Positions 35,225-43,847 of a DNA stretch of 64,000 bases are shown one piece after another. Both the position numbers and the translations under genes were made by a program. Origin of the DNA: Aneurinibacillus sp. REN35 (GTDB lineage: Bacteria > Bacillota > Bacilli > Aneurinibacillales > Aneurinibacillaceae); assembly GCF_041379945.2 (NCBI RefSeq), contig NZ_JBFTXJ020000009.1, positions 105,919 to 169,918 of the forward strand, in the 5' to 3' direction. Under the pieces are notes generated by a model, which saw only the letters and a list, made by a program, of their open reading frames with translations, did not search any database and had not been told where the DNA came from. How positions within the stretch are numbered: position 1 is the stretch's first letter; each line of letters opens with the position of its first letter.

Positions 35225-35277
35225 AAAGACAGGCATCCCCGCAATCTTTCGTAAAAAAGACTGTAGAGCCTGTCTTT
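35225..35277 (-). terminator. Terminator of the small membrane-protein gene
   Basis: 10-bp stem AAAGACAGGC (35225-35234) with GCCTGTCTTT (35268-35277), 33-base loop; T-rich on the minus strand after the stem. Confidence 0.7.
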
Positions 35278-35302
35278 CTTTGCGGATAGTCTCTCCCAAA
35301 TC

Positions 35303-35458
35303 CTAAAACATCGGGAACACATAATTTACGAGAAAATATAAGAAACCGAAGAAGATAATAATGTAGGCGGCATACTTGATGAACGTAGCACCGACCATGC
35401 TTCCGTTTTCTGTCTTGTGTACAGTACGCTTCTCTACATCAACTTTACGGTCGTCCAT
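35303..35458 (-). CDS. Small single-pass membrane protein (51 aa)
   Basis: The reading frame extends to 35506, but the best site (AAGAAGGGATGAAG) supports an ATG at 35458 (MDDRKVDVEKRTVHKTE), with 35464 as an alternative. A charged cytoplasmic N terminus is followed by one hydrophobic segment near the C terminus (YAAYIIIFFGFLYFLVNYVF). It is not a recognised family. It stands alone with its own terminator. Confidence 0.65.
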   Translation of the reverse strand: MDDRKVDVEKRTVHKTENGSMVGATFIKYAAYIIIFFGFLYFLVNYVFPMF

Positions 35459-35641
35459 CTTCATCCCTTCTTTCTGTAGGTAACTATTTTGCTTACTTGT
35501 ATCCATTTTTTACCCATGAATACGTATACCGAAACGCCAACTTATTCATACACCGCACCTCTCTTTACTTTCTCTATCCATATATTTTAAACTGAGTACG
35601 GAATTGATTTCCGACAACTACATCCCAAAAGGAGAACGACA

Positions 35642-36226
35642 ATGCGACGTATCTGTGTGTTTGCAGGTTCAAATGTTGGTAGAAAACCGGAGTACGAATG
35701 CATGGCTGAAGCACTTGGACATGAACTGGCCCGGCAAGGTATCGAGCTAGTGTACGGGGGATCAAAAATCGGCTTGATGGGACGTATAGCAAATACCGTT
35801 TTACAATTTGGCGGAAAAGCAATCGGCGTCATGCCTACCGGTCTTTTTCGCGGCGAAATGGTACATACCGAACTCACAGAACTATATGAGGTAGCGGACA
35901 TGCATGCGAGAAAAGCAAAGATGGGGGAGCTCTCTGACGCCTTTATCGCACTTCCCGGCGGTTACGGAACATTAGAAGAAGTATTCGAGGTTGTAAGCTG
36001 GGGACAGCTTGGCATCCATAATAAGCCGATCGGCCTTCTGAATGTGGAAGGATACTATGAACCCGTAATGCAGATGGTACGCAACGGTGTGGAAGCTGGC
36101 TTTATTCCAGATACACATGCCCAATTGCTTATTTGTGAAAGCGATCCAGCAGTACTTCTACAGCGTTTGCACGAATATCAGCCTCCAGTACAGACAAATA
36201 AATGGAGTGAACTATCAGAAGCCTGA
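35642..36226 (+). CDS. LOG family protein (TIGR00730; nucleoside 5'-monophosphate phosphoribohydrolase-like)
   Basis: 194 residues with RBS AAAGGAGAA. The N-terminal Rossmann strand is RRICVFAGSNVGRKPEY, the hallmark motif PGGYGTLEEVFEVVSWGQLGIHNKPIG covers about 106-132, and VYGGSKIGLMG lies at about 37-47. Homologues (plant LOG, bacterial YvdD) cleave nucleoside monophosphates such as cytokinin ribotides or AMP to base and ribose phosphate. Physiological role in Bacillales is not settled. Confidence 0.93.
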   Translation: MRRICVFAGSNVGRKPEYECMAEALGHELARQGIELVYGGSKIGLMGRIANTVLQFGGKAIGVMPTGLFRGEMVHTELTELYEVADMHARKAKMGELSDAFIALPGGYGTLEEVFEVVSWGQLGIHNKPIGLLNVEGYYEPVMQMVRNGVEAGFIPDTHAQLLICESDPAVLLQRLHEYQPPVQTNKWSELSEA

Positions 36227-36233
36227 TATATAG

Positions 36234-36265
36234 AAGAAGCTAGCCTCAAATATGGTTAGCTTCTT
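36234..36265 (+). terminator. Intrinsic terminator after the LOG gene
   Basis: 12-bp stem AAGAAGCTAGCC with GGTTAGCTTCTT (one G-U), 8-base loop, followed by TTTT. Confidence 0.88.
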
Positions 36266-36427
36266 TTTTGCGGATGCATTCCCACTCAATAGAACCGCAT
36301 ACAAGTGGTAATACAAGGAAAAAGGAGGTATAAGCCTTCTTCATCGTAGCGTGTTGGTAGTACGTCTAGATAATAGGGATATGATACAATAAGACACACT
36401 AACGGCAAATGAACAGGAGGTATATAC

Positions 36428-36709
36428 ATGAAAGTAACGATCGAGCCTGCGGCTATGGAATGGTTTCGTAAAGAAATGGATATACAAAAAGGCGATGCCA
36501 TTCGCTTCTTCGTCCGTCTGGGCGGCTGTAGCACTGTACAGAGCGGATTCTCGCTTGGCATCGCCAAAGAACAGCCAAAGGAAGTCGGCGTCTCCACTGT
36601 GGAAGATGGCGTTACATTTTATATTGAAAAAGAGGATCTTTGGTATCTAGATAATACAGAACTGCTTGTTGTCTATGATACGGAACGGGATGAGATTTCC
36701 TTTCGATAA
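36428..36709 (+). CDS. HesB/YneR-like iron-sulfur-family protein
   Basis: 93 residues with RBS CAGGAGG. The N-terminal KVTIEPAAMEWFRKEMDIQKGDAIRFFVRLGGCS matches the HesB/IscA-like fold of the YneR/YqkB branch. Only one cysteine (residue about 35) is obvious, whereas A-type carriers have three, so it is unlikely to be a classic Fe-S scaffold. Function of this branch is unknown. It converges on the PEP-utilising enzyme gene, with adjacent stops and no hairpin. Confidence 0.85.
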   Translation: MKVTIEPAAMEWFRKEMDIQKGDAIRFFVRLGGCSTVQSGFSLGIAKEQPKEVGVSTVEDGVTFYIEKEDLWYLDNTELLVVYDTERDEISFR

Positions 36710-39214
36710 TTATGGTGCTGGTGTCTCCGTTTTCACATCAAGGCGCTGAACCAGCCCTCGCTTGCCGTCAAGACGAACACGCTCCCCGTTAGCAAATCGT
36801 TTTAGAGCACCGCGCACGCACATCACAGCAGGGATACCAACTTCCCGTGCAGTGACAGCACCGTGTGACAGCGGCCCGCCGGATTCCGTAATTAACCCCT
36901 TGGCTTTATAGAACAGCGGCGTCCAGGCGGGATTCGTCGTGCGCGCCACAAGAATTGCCTGATCCGGCATTTTCGCAAAGTCTTCCGGGCCACGCACAAT
37001 ATACACCACTCCCTCACAGTCCCCCGGACTGCCCGGAATTCCGCGCAGCAGCGCTTCGTCTTCTCCCTCCGGACTCTCTTCCTCCATCTCCGCTTCTTGT
37101 GCCAGATCCCATACCGGCTCCTGCTCGCATGCGCGCTGGTAAGCTTCTTTGCGGATGGCGATTTTTTCACGTATATCAAGTGAAAGTTCCAATGAATGAA
37201 TGGATTCCAGCTCATCTTTAACGAGGAAGAACAAATCATATGGATCGGCAAGCTGCCCAGCCTGCGAGAGCTTGGAGCCGAATATGCCAATAGCACGACG
37301 TGCCAATAAATTAACCCGTGTTGTCTGGAAATGCTCCAGATCATCAATATACGTATATGTCAGCGTGAGCCGTACCAGCTCATTTACGAAATAGCGCAGC
37401 GGCTTTGGTGAGAGAGCAAGCAGCTCCTGGGTCGCCTTCATGCTGACCATTTTGCCTACCTGTTCTTTTTTCCCGGTATTCTCCCGCTTCCTTGAAGTGG
37501 CTGCGAGATGAATGAGGTCAAGCACGACTTCCGGCGCTTCCGCCCAGGTTGGCTTATAATAATCAAAGCTAATCTCCCGATGTCCGTAATTCTCGATGAA
37601 GGATGCAAAAGCACGCTCAAATTCCGGGAAGTGTGAAAGCCGGGCAAACGCCTCTCTGCCGCCTTCCGCCAACAGCCCAATCAACCCTGGTGTCCGCTTT
37701 GCCTGCTTGGCCAGCTCATAGAGCTCCCGATTGATCTGCCCTGTTTTTGTACCGGATGCAGTAATAATCTGCTTCAGCATCGTCTGCGCTTCATACAGGT
37801 CTCCCCTTACTGCCGCAATGTACTCCAGCAGTGTTCGCGTCAAGAAACCCTGCGTCATCGAGATCGCTATATTCGGTAGAAAATACTCCTTAGCCACGCT
37901 GAAAAGTTCCTTGAAATGCTGCTGGAATTGTACAGCATCATACGCGGCAAGTGGTGCGGCACTCAGCCGGCCAATCCGAATCAGATACGCATCCAGATCC
38001 CGCATCCATGCATTCGGAAGCTCCATTACCCAGCGGAATTGTTCTTCGATAAACGTCAGCTCATCAACAAGCGAATCAACGGTACGCAGTTGGATCGGTT
38101 TGTTCATAGCCAAAAGCCGAACGGCATTCTGATTGCCATACACATAGCAATTACGCAGTGCGAACCATGGACGCGTAGGCAGGTGTACATTCATCAGGTT
38201 AAGAGAATGCTCCAGCGAGGCGTTAAACGCATCCTCCACATATGACCACGTAAGCGGCGTCAGCGGATCAGGAAAGCGCTCTGCTGATTCATCGCGGGTA
38301 AATCGCGGAGGAATCGTTGTCTGCGGACGTGCCTGCAGAATGTAGAGCTTGCCTTCGGCATAGGCCCATTCCACGTCCTGCGGTGTCTGGAATTCCCGTT
38401 CAATCTTCTTGGTCATCTCCGCAATTGCGAGAATCTGCTCATCGGATAAGCAAGGGATTGCCCGGTACTCGGCCGGCAGCGGACGCGTCTCGACACCGTG
38501 TTCAACCGGTACGACATAATACTCCTTCTCACTTACACGGCGCTCAACGATCTCTCGCTTAGCCATGTTGACCACCCACGAATCCGTTACCGCCTCCCCT
38601 CCAACCACCGATTCACCAATGCCATAATTACCTTCAATAAGCACACAATCAAGGTTGCCGCCAACAGGGTCAACGGAAAAAGCTACCCCTGCTGTTTCAG
38701 CGGCAATCATGCGCTGGATGACAACCGCCATCGAAGCACCTTCCTGTGTAAAACCCTGATAGCGTCGATAAAGCACTGCATGCTTCTGCCAAAGAGAAGC
38801 AAAACACTCACGCACTTTCTCAGCTATTTGATCTGTCGACACATTCAAAAATGTCTCATGCTGCCCGGCAAAGGCCGCCCCCGCCAAATCCTCGTATGTA
38901 GAAGATGAACGCACCGCATACCGGCTCCCTGAAGGCAATTTCGCAAGCTGCTTTTGCACCTCCTGCACAAAGGAATCCGGGAGGGGTATTGCCCGAACCC
39001 TTTCTGTCATCTCCTGACACTGGCAGGCTAGGTCCGCTTCATTCTCATAGGAGAATACTGGAGGTGCCGGGTAATGGTCCCGATAAAAAGAAGCACCAAT
39101 CACTGCTCCTTCAGGTACATTGAAGCCATATGAAGTCAACTGTTTGAGATGATGCCCTTTGCCCCCGTCTTCCTCAATACTTAGTAGTTGGTCAAATCCG
39201 GTAATGTACGTCAT
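36710..39214 (-). CDS. PEP-utilising enzyme: rifampin-phosphotransferase-like / PEP synthase-like protein
   Basis: 834 residues from ATG 39214 behind AAGGGGTGGG. Residues 1-310 are the ATP-grasp (PPDK_N) domain (GGKGHHLKQLTSYGFNVPEG; YAVRSSSTYEDLAGAAFAGQHETFLNV; DVEWAYAEGKLYILQARPQT). Residues about 320-720 are a helical domain where rifampin phosphotransferases bind the drug. The C-terminal swivelling His domain has TNPAWTPLFYKAKGLITESGGPLSHGAVTARE. It lacks the PEP-binding TIM barrel of true PEP synthases, so length and layout fit Rph. Whether the substrate is a rifamycin is unknown. It overlaps the PAP2 gene by 23 bases. Confidence 0.85.
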   Translation of the reverse strand: MTYITGFDQLLSIEEDGGKGHHLKQLTSYGFNVPEGAVIGASFYRDHYPAPPVFSYENEADLACQCQEMTERVRAIPLPDSFVQEVQKQLAKLPSGSRYAVRSSSTYEDLAGAAFAGQHETFLNVSTDQIAEKVRECFASLWQKHAVLYRRYQGFTQEGASMAVVIQRMIAAETAGVAFSVDPVGGNLDCVLIEGNYGIGESVVGGEAVTDSWVVNMAKREIVERRVSEKEYYVVPVEHGVETRPLPAEYRAIPCLSDEQILAIAEMTKKIEREFQTPQDVEWAYAEGKLYILQARPQTTIPPRFTRDESAERFPDPLTPLTWSYVEDAFNASLEHSLNLMNVHLPTRPWFALRNCYVYGNQNAVRLLAMNKPIQLRTVDSLVDELTFIEEQFRWVMELPNAWMRDLDAYLIRIGRLSAAPLAAYDAVQFQQHFKELFSVAKEYFLPNIAISMTQGFLTRTLLEYIAAVRGDLYEAQTMLKQIITASGTKTGQINRELYELAKQAKRTPGLIGLLAEGGREAFARLSHFPEFERAFASFIENYGHREISFDYYKPTWAEAPEVVLDLIHLAATSRKRENTGKKEQVGKMVSMKATQELLALSPKPLRYFVNELVRLTLTYTYIDDLEHFQTTRVNLLARRAIGIFGSKLSQAGQLADPYDLFFLVKDELESIHSLELSLDIREKIAIRKEAYQRACEQEPVWDLAQEAEMEEESPEGEDEALLRGIPGSPGDCEGVVYIVRGPEDFAKMPDQAILVARTTNPAWTPLFYKAKGLITESGGPLSHGAVTAREVGIPAVMCVRGALKRFANGERVRLDGKRGLVQRLDVKTETPAP

Positions 39215-40100
39215 TCTTTCCCACCCCTTCGATTTTGTTTTTATATACCAACTTTGCAAGCTGATAGGCCAACACGCTGAAAAACGCTCCGACGATCAAA
39301 TCAATGAAGTAGTGATAGCGCAAATACAATGTAGACAGCACAATGAATAGGAACGGAAGCAAATATATATAGAATACGCGGCGGTGATACGCATAATAAA
39401 ACATCAGCAGGAACAGACCTACGCCCACATGCAGGCTTGGGAATACATCATACTTTGCCGAACCAGCCTTCACCACGGCTGCATTCCATGCAGTAAAGAC
39501 ATATCCGCTCAACTCGCTCGTATACTGTGATGCAAAGTGAACAAACGGGCCTTCTCCCGGTAGCAGCGTATACCCCGTAATACCGATGCCATATAGTGTA
39601 AACAGCCCGGCGCAAAAAAGACTCAACTTATCCAGCGAAGCCCAGAAACCGTATCCGATAAACGTAGCAAATAAAGCAACAAGAAAGGAAAAGTACCCTA
39701 TACTCATAACCTCTGTCAGCGGCTGACTATACCAGCTCTGCATCCATATGCTTGCGTCTCCGCCTATCAGCATACGGTCGATCTCCGCAAGTACACCGTC
39801 CGCCGGAGACATACCCCAGATTGGAATGATTTCCTTAATGCTTGAAAAAGCAAAATTCATCATCAGGATATTCCACACGAGGCGAATGCGGTTGATTATC
39901 GGGGATAAGGAACACTGACCGTAATAGATCAAAGCCCAATATACACCGAGGACAAGTATATAGAGTACGAACCATTTCCCTACATAGCCAACCCATGCAA
40001 GCCGAATCATGACCTGTAGAAAAAGCAGGCTCATGAAATATTCATGCAGTAAAATCTTTTGAAAATAAAAAGGGGCAAGGTGATTCATCCGTATCTTCAT
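39192..40100 (-). CDS. PAP2 superfamily membrane phosphatase/phosphotransferase
   Basis: 302 residues and about eight membrane helices. The C-terminal half carries the PAP2 signature: PSLHVGVGLFLLMFYY (motif 2, SGH replaced by LHV-type of the Aur1/Ipt1 subgroup) and LYLRYHYFIDLIVGAFFSVLA (motif 3, RxxxHxxxD). Motif 1 appears degenerate, as usual in the Aur1-like branch. It likely acts on a lipid phosphate or pyrophosphate. Its ATG overlaps the stop of the acyltransferase gene (ATGA), so the lipid theme is shared. Confidence 0.87.
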   Translation of the reverse strand: MKIRMNHLAPFYFQKILLHEYFMSLLFLQVMIRLAWVGYVGKWFVLYILVLGVYWALIYYGQCSLSPIINRIRLVWNILMMNFAFSSIKEIIPIWGMSPADGVLAEIDRMLIGGDASIWMQSWYSQPLTEVMSIGYFSFLVALFATFIGYGFWASLDKLSLFCAGLFTLYGIGITGYTLLPGEGPFVHFASQYTSELSGYVFTAWNAAVVKAGSAKYDVFPSLHVGVGLFLLMFYYAYHRRVFYIYLLPFLFIVLSTLYLRYHYFIDLIVGAFFSVLAYQLAKLVYKNKIEGVGKNDVHYRI

Positions 40101-41365
40101 GTCTTAAACCTCTCACAAAATGAAAGAATCGTCCGGCGTTGTGTACTTGACCGATTGCGCGCCCGTACACCCGCCCGACGCCAAGCGTCCCATGCTCCGA
40201 TCCCGGCAGCCGTTATCGCCGCATATACTCCCATCAACAGACCAGCAGTAGGGAGTGAAAAGAGCAGCAACGACAAAAGGATATAGCATACAAGCTGCAG
40301 CAAAAAAAGAGGTGTACCAACAAGTATTCGCCAAAGAGCGATAACATTCGTATCATCGGCCATTTTTTTCGCTGCCACATATCCGCCCACAAGGGGAAGT
40401 CCGTTCAATATACAAAAAAGAAGCACGAGCAAAGTAAGCAGGCAATACGACAAAGCAAAGGACCATGTCCCATACTGTCCAAAAAGCGGCACACCCTGAT
40501 AGCGAGCAGGGACTTCGGATTGATGTATCTGAAGAAACTCCTCACTCTGCGCGGTAGACATCTTGCGCGCTGCCCACATCCGGCAGAGGGCGAGGTGCGA
40601 CAACCGCGTGACGCCGTGATACCGCAGCAAGGATGCAAAAGCTTCCCCTATTCGCTGCTCCTCTACGTCAGCAAAATTCTCACTGATATCGGCAAGACTT
40701 TCGCGAATCGTCTCCGTCAGCTTCGTTATATTCCGTGCCGACGCTTTTGTCAGTCGAATGGGGGTACCTATATGTATTTCCGCCGCACTACGGAAGCGCC
40801 ACCCTTCCTCATAATGCAAACCAAGCGGAACAATCGACAGCGCTTCCCCTTCTTCCGCCTCCTCTAGCAGTGTATGACACATAAAAGCGGCGCCTTTTTT
40901 AATCGGAAGCAGCTTAGGTCCCAGTTCGCTGGTTCCTTCAGGAAAAATCAGCACCGGAACACCATGCCGCATCGCAGCTACTGCCTCCTGCATACGGTCG
41001 CGGTTCCACGCCTTCTGCTCCGGTTCCTCCGCCTTGCGGTAGACTTCGATTTGCCCGCCAAAAAACAGGCGCAAAAACCAGGAACCCGTCAAATTCCGGC
41101 CAACAATCGCGCGGCAGGCAGGAAGCGCTGTAAGCAGTACATATCCGTCAATCGCTCCGTTTCGATGGTTGCTTACAAATAACGTCATCCCCTGCTTCGG
41201 AAGATGATCGGTACCATACACACGGATCTTACGAAAATAAATACGTGCAAGCCATGTTCGAATTGCATGTAACCATAGTACAGCCAGTCCATATCCCTCC
41301 CTTCCCAACAGCCGTTTACATTTTACTGTACGTAATTCTCCCTCATAATGATTCCAATATATCAC
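40097..41365 (-). CDS. 1-acyl-sn-glycerol-3-phosphate acyltransferase-like protein (PlsC domain) with membrane extension
   Basis: 422 residues if read from the GTG at 41365; no clear RBS was found for any start, so the N terminus is uncertain. The PlsC domain (about 40-230) shows motif I VSNHRNGAIDGY (NHxxxxD replaced by NHRNGAID), VGRNLTGSWF, and FPEGTSE (motif III). The C-terminal half has two to three membrane segments (about 305-400). It probably acylates a glycerolipid at the membrane. The ATGA overlap with the PAP2 gene indicates an operon. Confidence 0.85.
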   Translation of the reverse strand: MIYWNHYEGELRTVKCKRLLGREGYGLAVLWLHAIRTWLARIYFRKIRVYGTDHLPKQGMTLFVSNHRNGAIDGYVLLTALPACRAIVGRNLTGSWFLRLFFGGQIEVYRKAEEPEQKAWNRDRMQEAVAAMRHGVPVLIFPEGTSELGPKLLPIKKGAAFMCHTLLEEAEEGEALSIVPLGLHYEEGWRFRSAAEIHIGTPIRLTKASARNITKLTETIRESLADISENFADVEEQRIGEAFASLLRYHGVTRLSHLALCRMWAARKMSTAQSEEFLQIHQSEVPARYQGVPLFGQYGTWSFALSYCLLTLLVLLFCILNGLPLVGGYVAAKKMADDTNVIALWRILVGTPLFLLQLVCYILLSLLLFSLPTAGLLMGVYAAITAAGIGAWDAWRRAGVRARNRSSTQRRTILSFCERFKT

Positions 41366-41427
41366 AAAATAATGAAAAATAATCCTATTCAGCTATCGCC
41401 TTTCCTTTACACACACAAAACAAAAAA

Positions 41428-41458
41428 GCGCAGAAAGAAGATGATCTCCCTTCTGCGC
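41428..41458 (-). terminator. Terminator after the dicarboxylate/amino acid symporter
   Basis: GCGCAGAA (41428-41435) pairs with TTCTGCGC (41451-41458) with further inner pairing; six A on the plus strand give the minus-strand T-tail. Confidence 0.82.
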
Positions 41459-41475
41459 TGCGCTCTTTTGTATTC

Positions 41476-42645
41476 TTATGCGGATAGCTTGTGACCCGAA
41501 ATTTTGTTAACCATAATGGCAATCGCACCATCACCTGTTACGTTGCAAGCTGTACCAAAGCTATCTTGAGCCAGATACAACGCGATCATCAGCGCAGTAA
41601 GCGTCGGATCGAAATGAAGCATCGACTCAAGCAATCCTAGCGCTGCCATAACGGCTCCACCCGGTACGCCCGGTGCAGCTACCATCGTGATACCAAGCAT
41701 CAGAATAAACGGGAACAGCGCTCCAAATGATGTACCCATTCCATTGAGCATCATGACTGCCATTGCACAGCTGACCAGTGTAATCGTGCTGCCGGATAGA
41801 TGAATCGTCGCACACAATGGAACCACGAATTCAGCCGATCCTTCTTTTACGCCATTTTTCTTCGTCTGACGCAGCGTTACAGGAATGGTAGCTGCTGAAG
41901 ATTGCGTACCAATCGCTGTGAAATAGGCCGGCATCATATTTTTTAGCAGTCTAAACGGGTTGCCCCCTGCAACTGCTCCACTTAATCCATATTGAATCAG
42001 AAGGATCACGATATGGAGTACAATAATCATCACAAATACTTTAGCAAATACGGACATGATGGTAGCAACTTGTCCCGCATATGTCATATTGGCAAAAATA
42101 CCAAGGATATGCACAGGAAGCAGTGGGATGATGATATTCGTAATAAGCTTTTCCACGATTTGCTGAAAATCATCCATCACTTTCTTCAGTGTATCCCCTT
42201 TGATTGCGGCGATTCCAAGACCGATTGTAAAGGCCAGCAGCAAAGCCGTCATAACCCCCATCACAGGAGGCATATCTACTTTGAACAATGGCGAAACCAG
42301 TGCCTCTTCCGGGTTTTTCGCGCTCATATTCATACTGCCGACTTCTAGAATGTTCGGCAGAATCGCTGAGCTTGTGAAATACGCAAGAAGACCCGCAATA
42401 ATCGTAGAAGCATAGGCGATAACAGTAGTAATTGCCAACAGCTTCCCTGCGCCTTTCCCAAGTTCACCGATGCCCGGTGCTACAAAGCCAATAATAATCA
42501 ATGGAATAACAAAGCCGAGAAAGTTACCAAAAATCCCATTAAATGTTGACGTAATCTCGATAACCCACTTCGGACTGAAAGCCCCGATAACGATCCCTAA
42601 AGCAATCGCCAAAATCAACCGAGGCAGCAAGCCTAACTTTTTCAT
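41476..42645 (-). CDS. Dicarboxylate/amino acid:cation symporter (DAACS family)
   Basis: 389 residues from ATG 42645 behind GAAGGGAG; the longer frame to 42705 has no site. Eight helices plus two re-entrant loops: SSAATIPVTL (HP1, serine-rich) at about 270-280 and AAPGVPGGAVMA (HP2) at about 325-336, with DSFGTACNVTGDGAIAIMV at the C terminus. This is the family of GltP/DctA/SstT, and the threonine/serine transporter SstT-like branch is possible. It imports acidic or small neutral amino acids with Na+ or H+. Confidence 0.92.
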   Translation of the reverse strand: MKKLGLLPRLILAIALGIVIGAFSPKWVIEITSTFNGIFGNFLGFVIPLIIIGFVAPGIGELGKGAGKLLAITTVIAYASTIIAGLLAYFTSSAILPNILEVGSMNMSAKNPEEALVSPLFKVDMPPVMGVMTALLLAFTIGLGIAAIKGDTLKKVMDDFQQIVEKLITNIIIPLLPVHILGIFANMTYAGQVATIMSVFAKVFVMIIVLHIVILLIQYGLSGAVAGGNPFRLLKNMMPAYFTAIGTQSSAATIPVTLRQTKKNGVKEGSAEFVVPLCATIHLSGSTITLVSCAMAVMMLNGMGTSFGALFPFILMLGITMVAAPGVPGGAVMAALGLLESMLHFDPTLTALMIALYLAQDSFGTACNVTGDGAIAIMVNKISGHKLSA

Positions 42646-42823
42646 TTCTTTCTCCCTTCTATCTTGTTTGCGAATTATATTTATGTGTTTATATAGGACA
42701 GACATAAGTATATATTACAAGGACAAAATTGAATAGTCTTTTTGATATATACATAATTTTATTTATATTTAAACTAAAGGACAAGGTAGATTAGAAAATA
42801 AGCTAAAAAAGAAAAACTAAAAA

Positions 42824-42852
42824 TTGACGTTTTCCTTTATTTCCTTTATTAT
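42824..42852 (+). promoter_or_regulatory. Sigma-A promoter of the terC-like gene
   Basis: TTGACG (42824-42829), 17 bases, TATTAT (42847-42852); predicted start near 42859, just ahead of the riboswitch. Confidence 0.75.
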
Positions 42853-42869
42853 TAAAGTAATAGAATAAT

Positions 42870-42956
42870 CTCCAAAGGGGAGTAGCTGTACAGCAAAGTC
42901 GTCATTCCGAGACCCATGTCTCCGGCTTTGTTGGCAACGTATAATGTTGTTAGCAA
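42870..42956 (+). ncRNA. yybP-ykoY manganese riboswitch aptamer
   Basis: The 5' element AAAGGGGAGTAGC (about 42874-42886), the CCGAGACC segment and the closing GCAAGACC are typical of the yybP-ykoY class. These aptamers bind Mn2+ and turn on exporters such as TerC-family genes (ykoY). Position is between a near-consensus promoter and the terC-like gene. The aptamer is followed directly by two hairpin terminators. Confidence 0.88.
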
Positions 42957-42987
42957 GACCTTTGCCGCTTTCGGTAAGGGTCTTTTT
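42955..42987 (+). terminator. Riboswitch terminator 1
   Basis: 13-bp stem (42955-42967 with 42972-42984, CTTT loop, G-U pairs included) followed by TTTT. The 5' arm overlaps the aptamer 3' end, so ligand binding can compete with it. Confidence 0.88.
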
Positions 42988-42996
42988 GATTTGTTT

Positions 42997-43031
42997 GGAC
43001 CTTTATCCGATTGGGTAAAGGTCCTTTTCTT
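42997..43031 (+). terminator. Second terminator of the terC leader
   Basis: 12-bp nearly perfect stem GGACCTTTATCC (42997-43008) with GGGTAAAGGTCC (43013-43024), GATT loop, followed by TTTTCTTT. It is 10-20 bases past the first terminator and resembles it in sequence. Confidence 0.85.
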
Positions 43032-43067
43032 TGGTGAGAATACAAACTATAAAGGAGCTGATGATGC

Positions 43068-43745
43068 ATGGAGTTTTTTACGGCTGAATTTTTTTCTGCG
43101 CTGCTCGCCATCCTTGTCATTGACCTCGTACTGGCGGGAGACAATGCGATCGTTATCGGTATGGCTGCACGCCGCCTGCCAAAGGAACAGCAAAAGAAAG
43201 TCATTATCTGGGGGACTGTGGGAGCGATTTTGATTCGAATTTTTGCCACCCTGGTCGTTGTCTGGCTGCTAAATATCCCTGGTCTGCTTCTTGTAGGTGG
43301 TCTGCTGCTTATCTGGATCTCATATAAGCTTCTCGCCGATGAAAAAGGACACGATAACATCAAAGCTGAAGACAGTCTCTGGGGGGCCATCCGCACAATT
43401 ATCATTGCGGATGCCGCTATGGGGCTTGATAATGTACTCGCAGTAGCCGGTGCGGCACATGGCAATTTCCTGTTAGTCATCATTGGCCTTTTGATCAGCG
43501 TACCTATTGTCGTCTGGGGAAGCACGCTGATTATCGGTTGGATCGAACGCTTCCCAGTTCTGATTTATGTAGGCGCTGGCGTGTTGGCGTGGACCGCTGC
43601 GAAGATGATTGTAGACGAACCGTTTATCGCAGGTTATTTCGCCGACAACCCTGTGCTGAAGTGGGGCTTCATCATCGTGCTGATCGCAGGCGTGTTATTT
43701 GCTGGCAAACGATCCAAGCAGCCAAAAACAGCCAATAACTCTTGA
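43068..43745 (+). CDS. TerC family membrane protein, likely manganese exporter
   Basis: 225 residues and seven membrane helices with RBS AAAGGAG. Key signature LVLAGDNAIVIGMAARRLP (about 21-39) and MGLDNVLAVAGAAHGN (about 118-133) contain the Asp residues of the TerC/YjbE/YkoY metal site. Homologues YceF and YkoY of B. subtilis help load exported metalloenzymes with Mn2+. Regulation by a yybP-ykoY riboswitch supports a Mn role here. Confidence 0.93.
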   Translation: MEFFTAEFFSALLAILVIDLVLAGDNAIVIGMAARRLPKEQQKKVIIWGTVGAILIRIFATLVVVWLLNIPGLLLVGGLLLIWISYKLLADEKGHDNIKAEDSLWGAIRTIIIADAAMGLDNVLAVAGAAHGNFLLVIIGLLISVPIVVWGSTLIIGWIERFPVLIYVGAGVLAWTAAKMIVDEPFIAGYFADNPVLKWGFIIVLIAGVLFAGKRSKQPKTANNS

Positions 43746-43847
43746 TGATATTCAATCGTTTTCATTGCTTTTTTCCTCTGCGTTTCCTATGATACAAACA
43801 CATAGGCGGAACAGGTCCGTTCGCAACGCAAGGAAAGGAGAATTCGG

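Noticed and set aside
42916..43233. Plus-strand ORF of 105 codons across the riboswitch leader
   Set aside because: It overlaps the aptamer, both terminators and the true terC start in another frame, without a usable start.
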